From Ruminococcaceae bacterium UBA6416 (lineage in GTDB: Bacteria > Bacillota > Clostridia > Oscillospirales > Acutalibacteraceae), in contig DJPI01000004.1 in assembly GCA_002438505.1 (NCBI GenBank), positions 35,189 through 55,558 of the forward strand: a stretch of DNA of 20,370 nucleotides, written 5' to 3'. This document shows positions 6,310-13,197 of the stretch, one piece after another (position 1 is the first letter of the stretch; each line of letters starts with the position of its first letter). Both the position numbers and the translations under genes were made by a program. The notes under the pieces are model-generated. The model had not been told where the DNA came from and searched no databases. It was given only the letters and a program-made list of their open reading frames with translations.

Positions 6310-8730
6310 ATGAGCGAGCTTTCACCGTATTTCAAAGAAAAATTTTCTCATCAGTATAAAAGCAAAACGCCCGATGAATTCATGATTCAGCGGGGCGATT
6401 TCCGTTTTTCCGTCCTCTCCTCAAGAATTTTCCGCATTGAAAAGGACAAAAAGCGCCTTTTCACAAATGAAGCGACTCAGACCGTTGTCTGCCGCAATTT
6501 TGACGCGCCGAAGTTCACCTTTTCTCAGGACGGATATAAAATCACAATCGCCACAAAGGACGCCGTTTTGCGCTTTGACCTTTCAAAGGGAAAAACGCTG
6601 AGCATCACTCTCAAGGACTCAAGAACCGTGACCGATTTTTCCGCCGGAAACCTCAAGGGTACTCACCGCACGCTTGACATGGTCAACGGAAGCGTTAAGC
6701 TCGGAAGCGGCCTGATGAGCAAAAACGGCGTGTCCGTCATTGATGACTCAAAAACCGTCATCATGGCTGAGGACGGAACGATGAAAGAGCGCAGGAAGGT
6801 TCAAAAGGACGAGTATTACTTTGCTTTCGGCAACGATTACAGAGGCTGTCTCAAGGAGTTTTTCAAGCTCTCCGGCCCCGTTTTGCTCATTCCTCGCTAC
6901 TGCCTCGGAAACTGGTGGAGCCGATATAAGGACTACAGCCAGCAGGAATACATTGACCTGATGGAAAAGTTCATTGAAAAGGAAATTCCCGTTTCCGTTG
7001 CAACAATAGACATGGACTGGCACTGGGTTGACGTTATCAAGCGCTTTGGAAAAGAGAATGCATACTACCGCCGCGAGGAAGGTCTGCCCTTCAAAAACAT
7101 TGCCGAGGTTTTTCAGTCTCAGGGCTGGACGGGCTACAGCTGGAACACGGAGCTTTTCCCCGATTACAAGGCTCTGCTTTCATGGCTTCACGAAAAGAAC
7201 TTCAAGGTCACCGTCAACCTCCACCCGGCGCAGGGCGTCCGTCCGTTTGAAAACCAGTATGAGGAGTTTGCGCGCTTCATGGGCATTGACCCGAAAACAA
7301 AAAAGCGCATCCCCTTTGACATCACCGACCCGAAATTCATTGAGGGCTATTTCAAGTTTTTGCATAAGCCCTATGAAAACGACGGCGTTGACTTTTGGTG
7401 GATCGACTGGCAGCAGGAAAGGGAAACAAAAATCAAAGGCCTTGACCCCCTTTGGGCTCTCAACCATTACCACACGCTTGACCTCGCTTCAAAAGACAAA
7501 CGTCCGCTGATTCTTTCCCGTTTTGCGGAAGTCGGCTCCCACCGTTATCCGCTCGGCTTCTCCGGTGATACCGTAATAAGCTGGAAAAGCCTTGATTTTC
7601 AGCCGTACTTCACCGCGAACGCCGCCAATGTCGGCTATACCTGGTGGAGCCATGACATCGGCGGCCACCAGCTCGGTTCAAGAAACGATGAGCTTTATGT
7701 TCGCTGGGTGCAGCTTGGAGAATTCAGCCCCATCATGCGCCTGCACTCAACAAAGGACGAATTCATGGGCAAGGAGCCGTGGAAATACTGCTTTGCGGCT
7801 GATACCGCGGCAGTGAACGCACTCAGAGAGCGCCACGCCCTCATCCCGTATATCTATTCGATAAACCGCCGCACACACAAGGACGGACTTCCCCTTTGCG
7901 AACCGATGTACTATTCATATCCGAACGAAAAAGAGGCATACAATGTTCCGAACCAGTTCTTCTTCGGAACCGAGCTTATGGTGCGCCCCGTTACAAAGCC
8001 TATGGACAAACGCACCTTCCTTGCACCGGCAAAGGTCTGGCTTCCGCGCGGAAGATGGACGGATTGGTACACCGGAAGAATTTATGAAGGCGGACGCTAT
8101 GTCACAATGTTCCGAGACATAAACGTGCTCCCGGTTCTTGCAAAAGAGGGAGCGATTGTTCCCCTCTCTCAAAACGACAGAACGAACGACTGCTCCAATC
8201 CGCAAAAGCTGCTTGTCCGCGTTTTCCGCGGAACGAACGCTTTCACCCTCTATGAGGACGACGGCGAAACAATGGCGTTTGAAGACGGGAAATTTGCGGA
8301 AACCGTCCTTTCCGTCAGAGAGGCCGGAAAAGACCTGCTATTCAGAATCAATGCGGCCAAAGGCGACCTTTCCCTCATTCCGGAAAAACGTGATTGGAGG
8401 CTTGTTTTTGACGATATCAGTAAAGCGCAGGAAATCACGGTCAAAGTTGGCGGAAGGAAGAAAAATGTTTTTCCTGAACACAAGGAAGGAAAAACAATCA
8501 TCACCCTTTCAGGCATTGCCGCCGACGCCGAGGTTGAAATTGAGTTCAAAGCCTTTGAAGCAAGAAAAAATCCGGACAAAAAAGAGTGCGTCATTGAGCT
8601 GCTTTCAAAATATCAGTTCCCAACCCTTTTCAAGCAGGCCGTTTTCACGCCCTTCATCAAGAATATCTCAAAGCCGTTTCCGCTTTCCGACCCGGCGCTC
8701 AAAGGCCCGGTTGAGGAAGTTTTGGGTTGA
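6310..8730 (+). CDS. Glycoside hydrolase family 31 alpha-glycosidase, cytosolic
   Basis: This enzyme of 806 residues hydrolyses an alpha-linked glycoside by a retaining mechanism. It has an N-terminal beta domain (about 20-190), a GH31 (beta/alpha)8 barrel starting near GNWWSRYKDY and containing DMDW (234-237), then C-terminal beta domains up to about 720. The family nucleophile falls at Asp366 in DFWWIDWQQ, and the acid/base falls at Asp420 in GFSGDT. TWWSHDIGGH and FSPIMRLHS are further GH31 barrel motifs. There is no signal peptide, so it acts on imported sugar. I chose the ATG at 6310 because AAGAAAGGAT precedes it by 8 bases. A TTG at 6289 lies too close to the promoter and has no ribosome binding site. 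The WIDWQQ form differs from the WxDMNE of classical alpha-glucosidases, so exact specificity is open. The last 80 residues after the beta domains are basic and of unknown role. Confidence 0.9.
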   Translation: MSELSPYFKEKFSHQYKSKTPDEFMIQRGDFRFSVLSSRIFRIEKDKKRLFTNEATQTVVCRNFDAPKFTFSQDGYKITIATKDAVLRFDLSKGKTLSITLKDSRTVTDFSAGNLKGTHRTLDMVNGSVKLGSGLMSKNGVSVIDDSKTVIMAEDGTMKERRKVQKDEYYFAFGNDYRGCLKEFFKLSGPVLLIPRYCLGNWWSRYKDYSQQEYIDLMEKFIEKEIPVSVATIDMDWHWVDVIKRFGKENAYYRREEGLPFKNIAEVFQSQGWTGYSWNTELFPDYKALLSWLHEKNFKVTVNLHPAQGVRPFENQYEEFARFMGIDPKTKKRIPFDITDPKFIEGYFKFLHKPYENDGVDFWWIDWQQERETKIKGLDPLWALNHYHTLDLASKDKRPLILSRFAEVGSHRYPLGFSGDTVISWKSLDFQPYFTANAANVGYTWWSHDIGGHQLGSRNDELYVRWVQLGEFSPIMRLHSTKDEFMGKEPWKYCFAADTAAVNALRERHALIPYIYSINRRTHKDGLPLCEPMYYSYPNEKEAYNVPNQFFFGTELMVRPVTKPMDKRTFLAPAKVWLPRGRWTDWYTGRIYEGGRYVTMFRDINVLPVLAKEGAIVPLSQNDRTNDCSNPQKLLVRVFRGTNAFTLYEDDGETMAFEDGKFAETVLSVREAGKDLLFRINAAKGDLSLIPEKRDWRLVFDDISKAQEITVKVGGRKKNVFPEHKEGKTIITLSGIAADAEVEIEFKAFEARKNPDKKECVIELLSKYQFPTLFKQAVFTPFIKNISKPFPLSDPALKGPVEEVLG

Positions 8731-8756
8731 TGTCCTAGAGAGAATTAAATAGAGAG

Positions 8757-8803
8757 AACGCCCGCCGAACCGTCAGTTTGTTCGGTGGGCGTTCCGCCTT
8801 TTC
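8757..8803 (+). terminator. Intrinsic terminator after the GH31 gene
   Basis: A 14-bp stem pairs 8757-8770 with 8780-8793 (one G-T pair) around a 9-base loop. It is followed by CCGCCTTTTC, so the T-run is short but the stem is very stable. The rest of 8731-8893 is AT-rich and shows nothing else. Confidence 0.75.
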
Positions 8804-8893
8804 AAAGTCAAGGAATTCAAAATCAAACAAATTTTCTCGTTTTGTTTAAATATAGTTAATATCTCAATATTTGTTTTAAATCAAGTTCACACA

Positions 8894-8923
8894 TTGACAT
8901 TCATTTCGGACATATGGTACCAT
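8894..8923 (+). promoter_or_regulatory. Candidate promoter of the small membrane protein gene
   Basis: A consensus TTGACA (8894-8899) is followed after 18 bases by TACCAT (8918-8923), a poor -10. The -10 is embedded in a 10-base palindrome, ATGGTACCAT (8914-8923). A weak intrinsic -10 under a perfect -35 is common where an activator or repressor acts. Confidence 0.5.
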
Positions 8924-8940
8924 GTTAAAGCAAAATGCGA

Positions 8941-8957
8941 TGTGACAACTTGTCACA
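8941..8957. promoter_or_regulatory. Perfect palindrome TGTGACAACTTGTCACA, operator-like
   Basis: Two 8-base arms flank a single central C. It lies 17 bases past the -10 and 13 bases before the ribosome binding site, so a bound protein would block early elongation. It resembles a Crp/Fnr half-site pair (TGTGA/TCACA) but with 7 rather than 6 central bases. The regulator is unknown and not encoded next to it. Confidence 0.6.
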
Positions 8958-8984
8958 TTATATCAACAAAAGGAGATGTTTAAA

Positions 8985-9572
8985 TTGCACGAACAACAAG
9001 GACTGAAATTCTTCAAAAAGCCGCCAAAGGGAAAAATGAAAGCCCTTTTAATTGTGTTTGCGTGGATATTGCTGTGGAATCTTATCTATCAAATCATTCA
9101 CGGAGCATGGCACGATATGCCTATTGCAAACTGGGCGTTTTTCATCAGCGTAACAATCTTTTTCATGCAGGAGGAGCTGACCTATAAAGCGCGTTTTGTT
9201 CACACTCTCGTTGGAGGTGCGGTCGGTCTGCTGCTTGCCGCCGGAGTTGTGGTTGTCTATGCCGCGCTTGCAAAGGCCGGCGTTTCCGCGCTTGCCGCCA
9301 TCATGATTCCGCTTGCGGTCTGCATTGCGTCACTCATTCTGCTCAATCCCTATCTTCCCGTGTTTTTCAATAATGTCGGCTTTTGCTATTTCATCGTTGC
9401 GCTCATTGACGCAGAAACAGCCGCGACAAAGCTTCCAGTCTATCTTCTCTCCCTTCTTTGCGGAAGCATCATTCTCAACCTCGGCTGCAGCGGACTGCTT
9501 TCCCTTTATCAAAAGTCCATGAAGAAGAAAGCGGCCAAAGCCGCCGAAAAGCAAACTCAGACCGCAAAATAA
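8985..9572 (+). CDS. Small polytopic membrane protein, function unknown
   Basis: This protein of 195 residues has a short basic N-terminus, about six hydrophobic segments (roughly residues 19-39, 49-62, 73-95, 101-121, 127-141 and 150-175) and a Lys/Ala-rich cytoplasmic tail. No catalytic motif is visible. The size and layout recall small DUF1097-like or YccS/FUSC-half membrane proteins, but I cannot assign a family. I chose the TTG at 8985 because AGGAG occupies 8971-8975, nine bases upstream. The in-frame ATG at 8976 directly abuts that site and cannot use it. The gene follows its own promoter and a palindromic site. It ends only 12 bases from the stop of the convergent sleB gene, with no terminator between them. 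Confidence 0.75.
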   Translation: MHEQQGLKFFKKPPKGKMKALLIVFAWILLWNLIYQIIHGAWHDMPIANWAFFISVTIFFMQEELTYKARFVHTLVGGAVGLLLAAGVVVVYAALAKAGVSALAAIMIPLAVCIASLILLNPYLPVFFNNVGFCYFIVALIDAETAATKLPVYLLSLLCGSIILNLGCSGLLSLYQKSMKKKAAKAAEKQTQTAK

Positions 9573-9584
9573 CCCGCGGCTGCC

Positions 9585-10277
9585 TCACTTGCAAAAAACA
9601 TGGTTTCCAATCGTTTTGACAACCGGACGGGAAAGCATGAATGAATTTGTTGTCTTTTTCGGGTTATAATAATATATCGCTCCGCCGCTTGGGTCCCAGC
9701 CGTTGACGCAGTCCTGAGCGGCTTTTCTTGACGTTTCGTTGGGTGCAACGCTCCAGTTTTTGTCATTGACGGCTGAGAATGCACCCTTTTGATATATCAC
9801 GCCGGAAACCGTGTCCGGAAAGGAGGAATGTTTGACGCGGTTGAGAACAACCGCTCCAACGGCAACCTGCCCCGTGTAGCTTTCTCCGCGTGCCTCGGCG
9901 GCTATCAGCTTTGCAAGCAAGGTCACGTCATTTGAGGAATACTTTCCGCCGGAGGAAGCCGAGCTCTGGGCTATTCCGAGATACTTGAGCGTTTTCGGTC
10001 CTGCAATTCCGTCAACGGTTATGCCGCAGTTTTTTTGAAACTTTTGAACCGCCGTCTTTGTTTGAACGCCGAAAATTCCGTCAACCGAGCCTTTGTAATA
10101 GCCGAGCGACTTAAGCTTTTGCTGAACCTGTCTGACCTCCTCACCGCGCGAGCCGAGCTTTGAAAGGACGTCAACGCTGTCCGGACTGCTTTTTGGAAAA
10201 GTGAAGCTCAAAAGCGAAAACACCGCCATGATAACCGCAACATTGCGGAAGAAAAAGCGTAATTTTGATTTTGTCAT
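9585..10277 (-). CDS. sleB: SleB-type spore cortex-lytic enzyme
   Basis: This protein of 230 residues has an N-terminal hydrophobic export segment (residues 8-27), a PG_binding_1 domain (about 39-100; LGSRGEEVRQVQQKLKSLGY, VDGIFG, TAVQKFQ, VDGIAGPKT) and a Hydrolase_2/SleB domain (about 115-230). Glu128 in AAEARGE is the expected catalytic acid of this lytic-transglycosylase-like fold. SleB degrades muramic-lactam-containing spore cortex during germination, which implies a spore former. Its usual partner gene ypeB is not adjacent. I prefer the ATG at 10277, which begins the export signal (MTKSKLRFFFRN), though its ribosome binding site is weak. A TTG at 10337 would add a Gly/Ala-rich 20-residue extension. 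Sporulation-sigma control is expected, but I could not identify such a promoter with confidence. The gene's 3' end nearly meets the convergent membrane-protein gene. Confidence 0.85.
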   Translation of the reverse strand: MTKSKLRFFFRNVAVIMAVFSLLSFTFPKSSPDSVDVLSKLGSRGEEVRQVQQKLKSLGYYKGSVDGIFGVQTKTAVQKFQKNCGITVDGIAGPKTLKYLGIAQSSASSGGKYSSNDVTLLAKLIAAEARGESYTGQVAVGAVVLNRVKHSSFPDTVSGVIYQKGAFSAVNDKNWSVAPNETSRKAAQDCVNGWDPSGGAIYYYNPKKTTNSFMLSRPVVKTIGNHVFCK

Positions 10278-10385
10278 TTCAACTTGCGCACCGCCGGTTC
10301 CGGACGCCGCTTCCGGCCGGCACGCACCGCCTTTCAAAGCAATTTCGGCGTCCTTTTCAAAAATATTTTTTTCAGTTTCGCGTTT

Positions 10386-10427
10386 TTTATACCTGTTTAA
10401 GGAAACTGCGGTAATTTAATTAAACAG
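10386..10427 (-). promoter_or_regulatory. Upstream region of sleB with TATAAA and an 8-bp inverted repeat
   Basis: On the minus strand TATAAA (10386-10391) could be a -10. Immediately upstream, CTGTTTAA (10393-10400) and TTAAACAG (10420-10427) form an inverted repeat with a 19-base spacer. The left arm is part of a 13-base sequence that recurs before the GDSL hydrolase gene. No good -35 is visible. Confidence 0.35.
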
Positions 10428-10456
10428 CTTTCAATTCAAAATTTGCATTCAAATGG

Positions 10457-10485
10457 TTTACAATAAAGACAAAATAATGTATAAT
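10457..10485 (+). promoter_or_regulatory. Strong sigma-A promoter of the DUF5685-DnaJ operon
   Basis: TTTACA (10457-10462) and a consensus TATAAT (10480-10485) are spaced by 17 bases. Transcription would start about 40 bases before the ATG at 10532. Confidence 0.85.
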
Positions 10486-10531
10486 AATATAATTACATTA
10501 AAAAGTTCAGTTGAAAAGGATCGGAAAACCA

Positions 10532-11404
10532 ATGTTTGGCTATGTCAGAACAGACAAGGGCGAGCTTAAAGTGCGCGAATATGAGCTTTACAGGGGGCTT
10601 TACTGCACACTTTGCAAGCAGCTTTCAAAACGATACGGCGTTCTTTCGCGCTTCATTCTCAGCTATGACATGACCTTTCTTGCGCTTGTTCGGCTGAGTG
10701 AAAAGGGCATTGCTCCAAAGTTCAAGGGCGGACGCTGCCCGTTCAACCCGGCCAAAAGGTGCAATTACTGCATAAATGCCGGTGATGAATACGCCTTTGT
10801 CTGCGCCGCAGCCATCCTCATGTTCTATTACAAGGTCAAAGACAACATCTCAGACAGCCCGTTTTTCAAAAAGCTTTTCTTTTTCATTCTTCTCCCCTTT
10901 GCGGCAATCAAGCGCAAAAGGGCGAAAAAGCTTTTTCCTCAGCTGGACATTCTGATTGCAGACTGCCTTCAAAAACAGGCCGAAACCGAAAGAAAGAACA
11001 CCTCCTCGCCCGATGAGGCCGCACACAACAGTGCGGATGCGCTCGGAAAAATTTTTTCATTCGGCTTTGAAGAAAAGAAAAAGGAGCTTTACTTTTTCGG
11101 ATACTTCGTTGGAAGATGGGTCTATCTCATGGACGCGCTCGATGACATTGAAAAGGACATCAAAAACCGCTCTTTTAATGTTTTCGTCAACAAATATTCG
11201 CTGACGCAAAAAACGCTTCCGGAGGAAGCGCAGCATGAAATTCAAAGCACACTCAACCAAAGCAGCGCCGAGGCCGTTAAGGCTTTCAAAAGCACAAACT
11301 GCACGACGCTTTCGGAAATTATTGAAAATGTTCTTTACGGCGGAATGCTCTGCTCAATGGAGAACATTTTGAAAGGAAAAAAAAGAAATGAGAGATCCTT
11401 ATGA
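10532..11404 (+). CDS. DUF5685-family protein with cysteine cluster and Asp-rich motif
   Basis: This gene encodes 290 residues. The opening MFGYVRTDKGELKVREYELYR followed by GLYCTLCKQLSKRYG is the typical start of DUF5685 proteins from Clostridia, so I chose the ATG at 10532 rather than the TTG at 10511. AAAAGGA lies about 11 bases upstream. Cysteines 25, 28, 69, 77 and 80 (CxxC, then C-x7-C-x2-C) look like a metal site. A mostly helical remainder contains GRWVYLMDALDDIEKDIKNR with Asp201, 204, 205 and 209, which resembles the second aspartate-rich motif of squalene/phytoene synthases. A hydrophobic stretch at about 117-127 may be membrane-associated. It is first in an operon with a DnaJ-domain gene (17-base overlap) and a membrane protein gene. 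The biochemical function is unknown. Confidence 0.85.
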   Translation: MFGYVRTDKGELKVREYELYRGLYCTLCKQLSKRYGVLSRFILSYDMTFLALVRLSEKGIAPKFKGGRCPFNPAKRCNYCINAGDEYAFVCAAAILMFYYKVKDNISDSPFFKKLFFFILLPFAAIKRKRAKKLFPQLDILIADCLQKQAETERKNTSSPDEAAHNSADALGKIFSFGFEEKKKELYFFGYFVGRWVYLMDALDDIEKDIKNRSFNVFVNKYSLTQKTLPEEAQHEIQSTLNQSSAEAVKAFKSTNCTTLSEIIENVLYGGMLCSMENILKGKKRNERSL

Positions 11405-12053
11405 AGTTCTCGGCATTCCGAGAAACGCAGACGCCGCGCAGGTGAAAAGCGCTTATCGCGCCCTTGCAAAAAAGTATCACCCGGACAATTACGCAGACAG
11501 TCCCCTCGCCTCTGCCGCGAACGAAAAAATGCAGGAACTTAACGAGGCTTATGACACCATCATGGCGTCCTTTGACGCGGCCGGAAACGCCTCAGGCTCA
11601 AATCAGTACGGCTACACCTCAGCCGGATATACAAACCAGTATGATTACACCGGCCAAGGCGCATATTCCGAGCAAAGCCGCAGCGCGGACTTCATCCGCG
11701 TCCGCTCGCTCATCAACGCAAACAGACTTGACGAGGCCGAGCAAATGCTTGAAAATATGCCGCAGAACCTGCGTGACGCTCAGTGGTACTATCTCAAAGG
11801 CCAGATAAACTATAACCGCGGCTGGATTGACCAGGCATACACATATTTCACAACGGCGCACAACATGGACCCGAACAACATTGAATACCGCCACATCTAT
11901 GAAAACCTCCGCAGAGAGCGCAACGGCGGATTCAGAACTGCGCGTGAGGGCTCGGCCGGTTCCGACTGCGGCCCGTGTGACATCTGTTCAAGTCTCCTTT
12001 GCGCAGACTGCTGCTGTGAAAGCATGGGCGGCGATTTGATTCCCTGCTGCTGA
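11388..12053 (+). CDS. DnaJ-domain protein with TPR-like segment and Cys-rich C-terminus
   Basis: This gene encodes 221 residues. The J domain occupies residues 1-65 (DPYEVLGIPRNADAAQVKSA) with the Hsp70-stimulating HPD at 31-33. A Gly/Tyr/Ser-rich linker follows (about 67-98). A helical repeat (about 103-165, LINANRLDEAEQMLENMP, then WIDQAYTYFTTAHNMDPNN) resembles two TPR units. The last 28 residues (194-221) hold nine cysteines, ending in ADCCC...GGDLIPCC. There is no zinc-finger or C-terminal client-binding domain of canonical DnaJ, so this is a specialised type III J-protein that would direct DnaK to a particular target. It overlaps the DUF5685 gene by 17 bases and precedes the membrane protein gene by 14 bases. 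The shared operon suggests its client or partner is one of these two. Confidence 0.9.
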   Translation: MRDPYEVLGIPRNADAAQVKSAYRALAKKYHPDNYADSPLASAANEKMQELNEAYDTIMASFDAAGNASGSNQYGYTSAGYTNQYDYTGQGAYSEQSRSADFIRVRSLINANRLDEAEQMLENMPQNLRDAQWYYLKGQINYNRGWIDQAYTYFTTAHNMDPNNIEYRHIYENLRRERNGGFRTAREGSAGSDCGPCDICSSLLCADCCCESMGGDLIPCC

Positions 12054-12067
12054 CGGGAGGCGCAAAA

Positions 12068-12625
12068 ATGAGCAAAGCTTCAAAAACCGCGCTCGGCGGA
12101 ATGGCAACGGCGCTTTCCGTTGTTGTTCTTCTTCTGTCGGCGATAGACGTTCTTTCAATCACGGCGGCGGCCGCTGCCGGAATGATAACGCTCTTTTGCG
12201 TTATCGAGATTTCAAAGGGCTGGGCCTTCGGTGTATATGCCGCAAGCGCAATAATCGGCTTTCTTGTTGTTCCAAACAAGGAGGGTGCGCTGCTTTACAT
12301 CGCCTTTTTCGGCTATTATCCGATTATTAAAGGACTGATTGAGGGCAAAATCAAAAACCGAGTTCTTGAATATCTTCTCAAATTCTTGATTTATAACGCC
12401 GCAATCTTTGCCGCCGAGTACATTCTTTTCAAGGTTATGAATGTTCCGCTGACGGAATTTTTGGATGTCAAAGAGGGCTCGTGGCTTTCTCAGCACATTA
12501 TCCCCGTTTTTTTTGTTCTTTTGAACCTCATTTTTGTTCCGCTTGATTATCTTTACACGGCGGTTGCAACAATGTATCTCAACCGATATCAGAAAATTTT
12601 CCGCAAGGTTTTTAAGTTCAGGTAA
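12068..12625 (+). CDS. Polytopic membrane protein of the DUF5685-DnaJ operon
   Basis: This protein of 185 residues has five or six hydrophobic segments (about 9-28, 31-48, 53-68, 73-92, 103-122 and 143-168) and a basic C-terminus. The N-terminal ALGGMATALSVVVLLLS and the central LLYIAFFGYYPIIKGLIE recall small ECF-transporter-like or DUF2232-like membrane proteins, but I cannot place it in a named family. A strong GGGAGG site lies 7 bases before the ATG. It is the last gene of the operon, followed by a hairpin terminator. The operon order suggests it anchors or works with the DUF5685 protein at the membrane, which is inference. Confidence 0.8.
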   Translation: MSKASKTALGGMATALSVVVLLLSAIDVLSITAAAAAGMITLFCVIEISKGWAFGVYAASAIIGFLVVPNKEGALLYIAFFGYYPIIKGLIEGKIKNRVLEYLLKFLIYNAAIFAAEYILFKVMNVPLTEFLDVKEGSWLSQHIIPVFFVLLNLIFVPLDYLYTAVATMYLNRYQKIFRKVFKFR

Positions 12626-12641
12626 AAAACACAAAAGCAAA

Positions 12642-12686
12642 AACCGCACATCCGCTCGTTTTCAGGGCAGATGTGCGGTTCTTTTC
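12642..12686. terminator. Bidirectional terminator between convergent operons
   Basis: A perfect 11-bp stem pairs 12642-12652 with 12670-12680 around a 17-base loop. On the plus strand CTTTTC follows. On the minus strand a long T-rich tail follows (TTTTTGCTTTTGTGTTTTT), which makes it strongest for the minus-strand operon. Confidence 0.85.
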
Positions 12687-12702
12687 GGTCAAGCGGAAAT
12701 TC

Positions 12703-13197
12703 TCAGCAGTCAATGTAATAGACGTCATTGCCGTAATGCTCGATGAACTTCAAAAGGTCTGAAAACTTCAGCCAGACAAACGCCGTGCAATCATTCGGAT
12801 GGAAGCCGACATAGCCTTCAACCTTTTTGAGGTCACTGTCAAAAACAAGGTTAACGTCATGGGCTTCATTGTTGATTATTCCGAACGGAGAAACCGCTCC
12901 GGGCTTCAGACCGAGATGCTTTTCAAGCCTTTCGTCCGAGCCGAAAGAGAGCCTTGAACAGCCGAGCTGAGAGCGGATGACATTCTGGATGTCCGGATGC
13001 TTGTCTTTAAGCATTGAGACAACGTAATGGGTTTTTCCGTTGGCGTTGCGCAGGAAGAGGTTTTTGCAAACCTCGCCGTCAGTGAAAACTCCGAGCGCGT
13101 CCATCTCCTCAATGGTATGCACCTCGGGGTGGTTGATAACCTTATATTCAATGCCGAGCGAATCGAGCGCGGCATAGACCTTTTCCTTTCCTTCCAT
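12703..13197 (-). CDS. Prolyl-tRNA synthetase-associated (YbaK/ProX-type) editing-domain protein
   Basis: This is a stand-alone protein of 164 residues and a single YbaK-fold domain. Members of the ProX/PrdX group hydrolyse mischarged Ala-tRNA(Pro) in trans in the cytosol. Features seen are HPEVHTIEEMD (23-33), CKNLFLRN with Lys45 as the conserved lysine, the loop GLKPGAVSPFGIINN (96-110) that shapes the substrate pocket, and VGFHPNDCTAFVWL (130-143). All of these fit ProXp-ala-like enzymes, and substrate choice within the group cannot be fixed by eye. The ATG overlaps the stop of the upstream repeat-protein gene as TGATG, and AGGAGGGC lies about 8 bases upstream within that gene. It is the last gene before the bidirectional terminator. 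Confidence 0.9.
   Translation of the reverse strand: MEGKEKVYAALDSLGIEYKVINHPEVHTIEEMDALGVFTDGEVCKNLFLRNANGKTHYVVSMLKDKHPDIQNVIRSQLGCSRLSFGSDERLEKHLGLKPGAVSPFGIINNEAHDVNLVFDSDLKKVEGYVGFHPNDCTAFVWLKFSDLLKFIEHYGNDVYYIDC

Noticed and set aside
8138..8752. Open frame of 204 codons in another frame of the GH31 gene
   Set aside because: Its composition is Ser/Arg/Pro-rich, as expected from an out-of-frame reading, and the GH31 frame continues through it with consistent domain structure.
8941..8957. Calling the palindrome a Crp/Fnr site
   Set aside because: The TGTGA and TCACA arms are separated by seven bases instead of the six used by Crp, and no such regulator is encoded here, so I left the regulator open.
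10278..10337. Extending SleB to the upstream TTG
   Set aside because: The extra 20 residues are Gly/Ala/Pro-rich and would place polar sequence before the export signal. The ATG at 10277 starts a normal signal. The ribosome binding evidence is weak for both, so some doubt remains.
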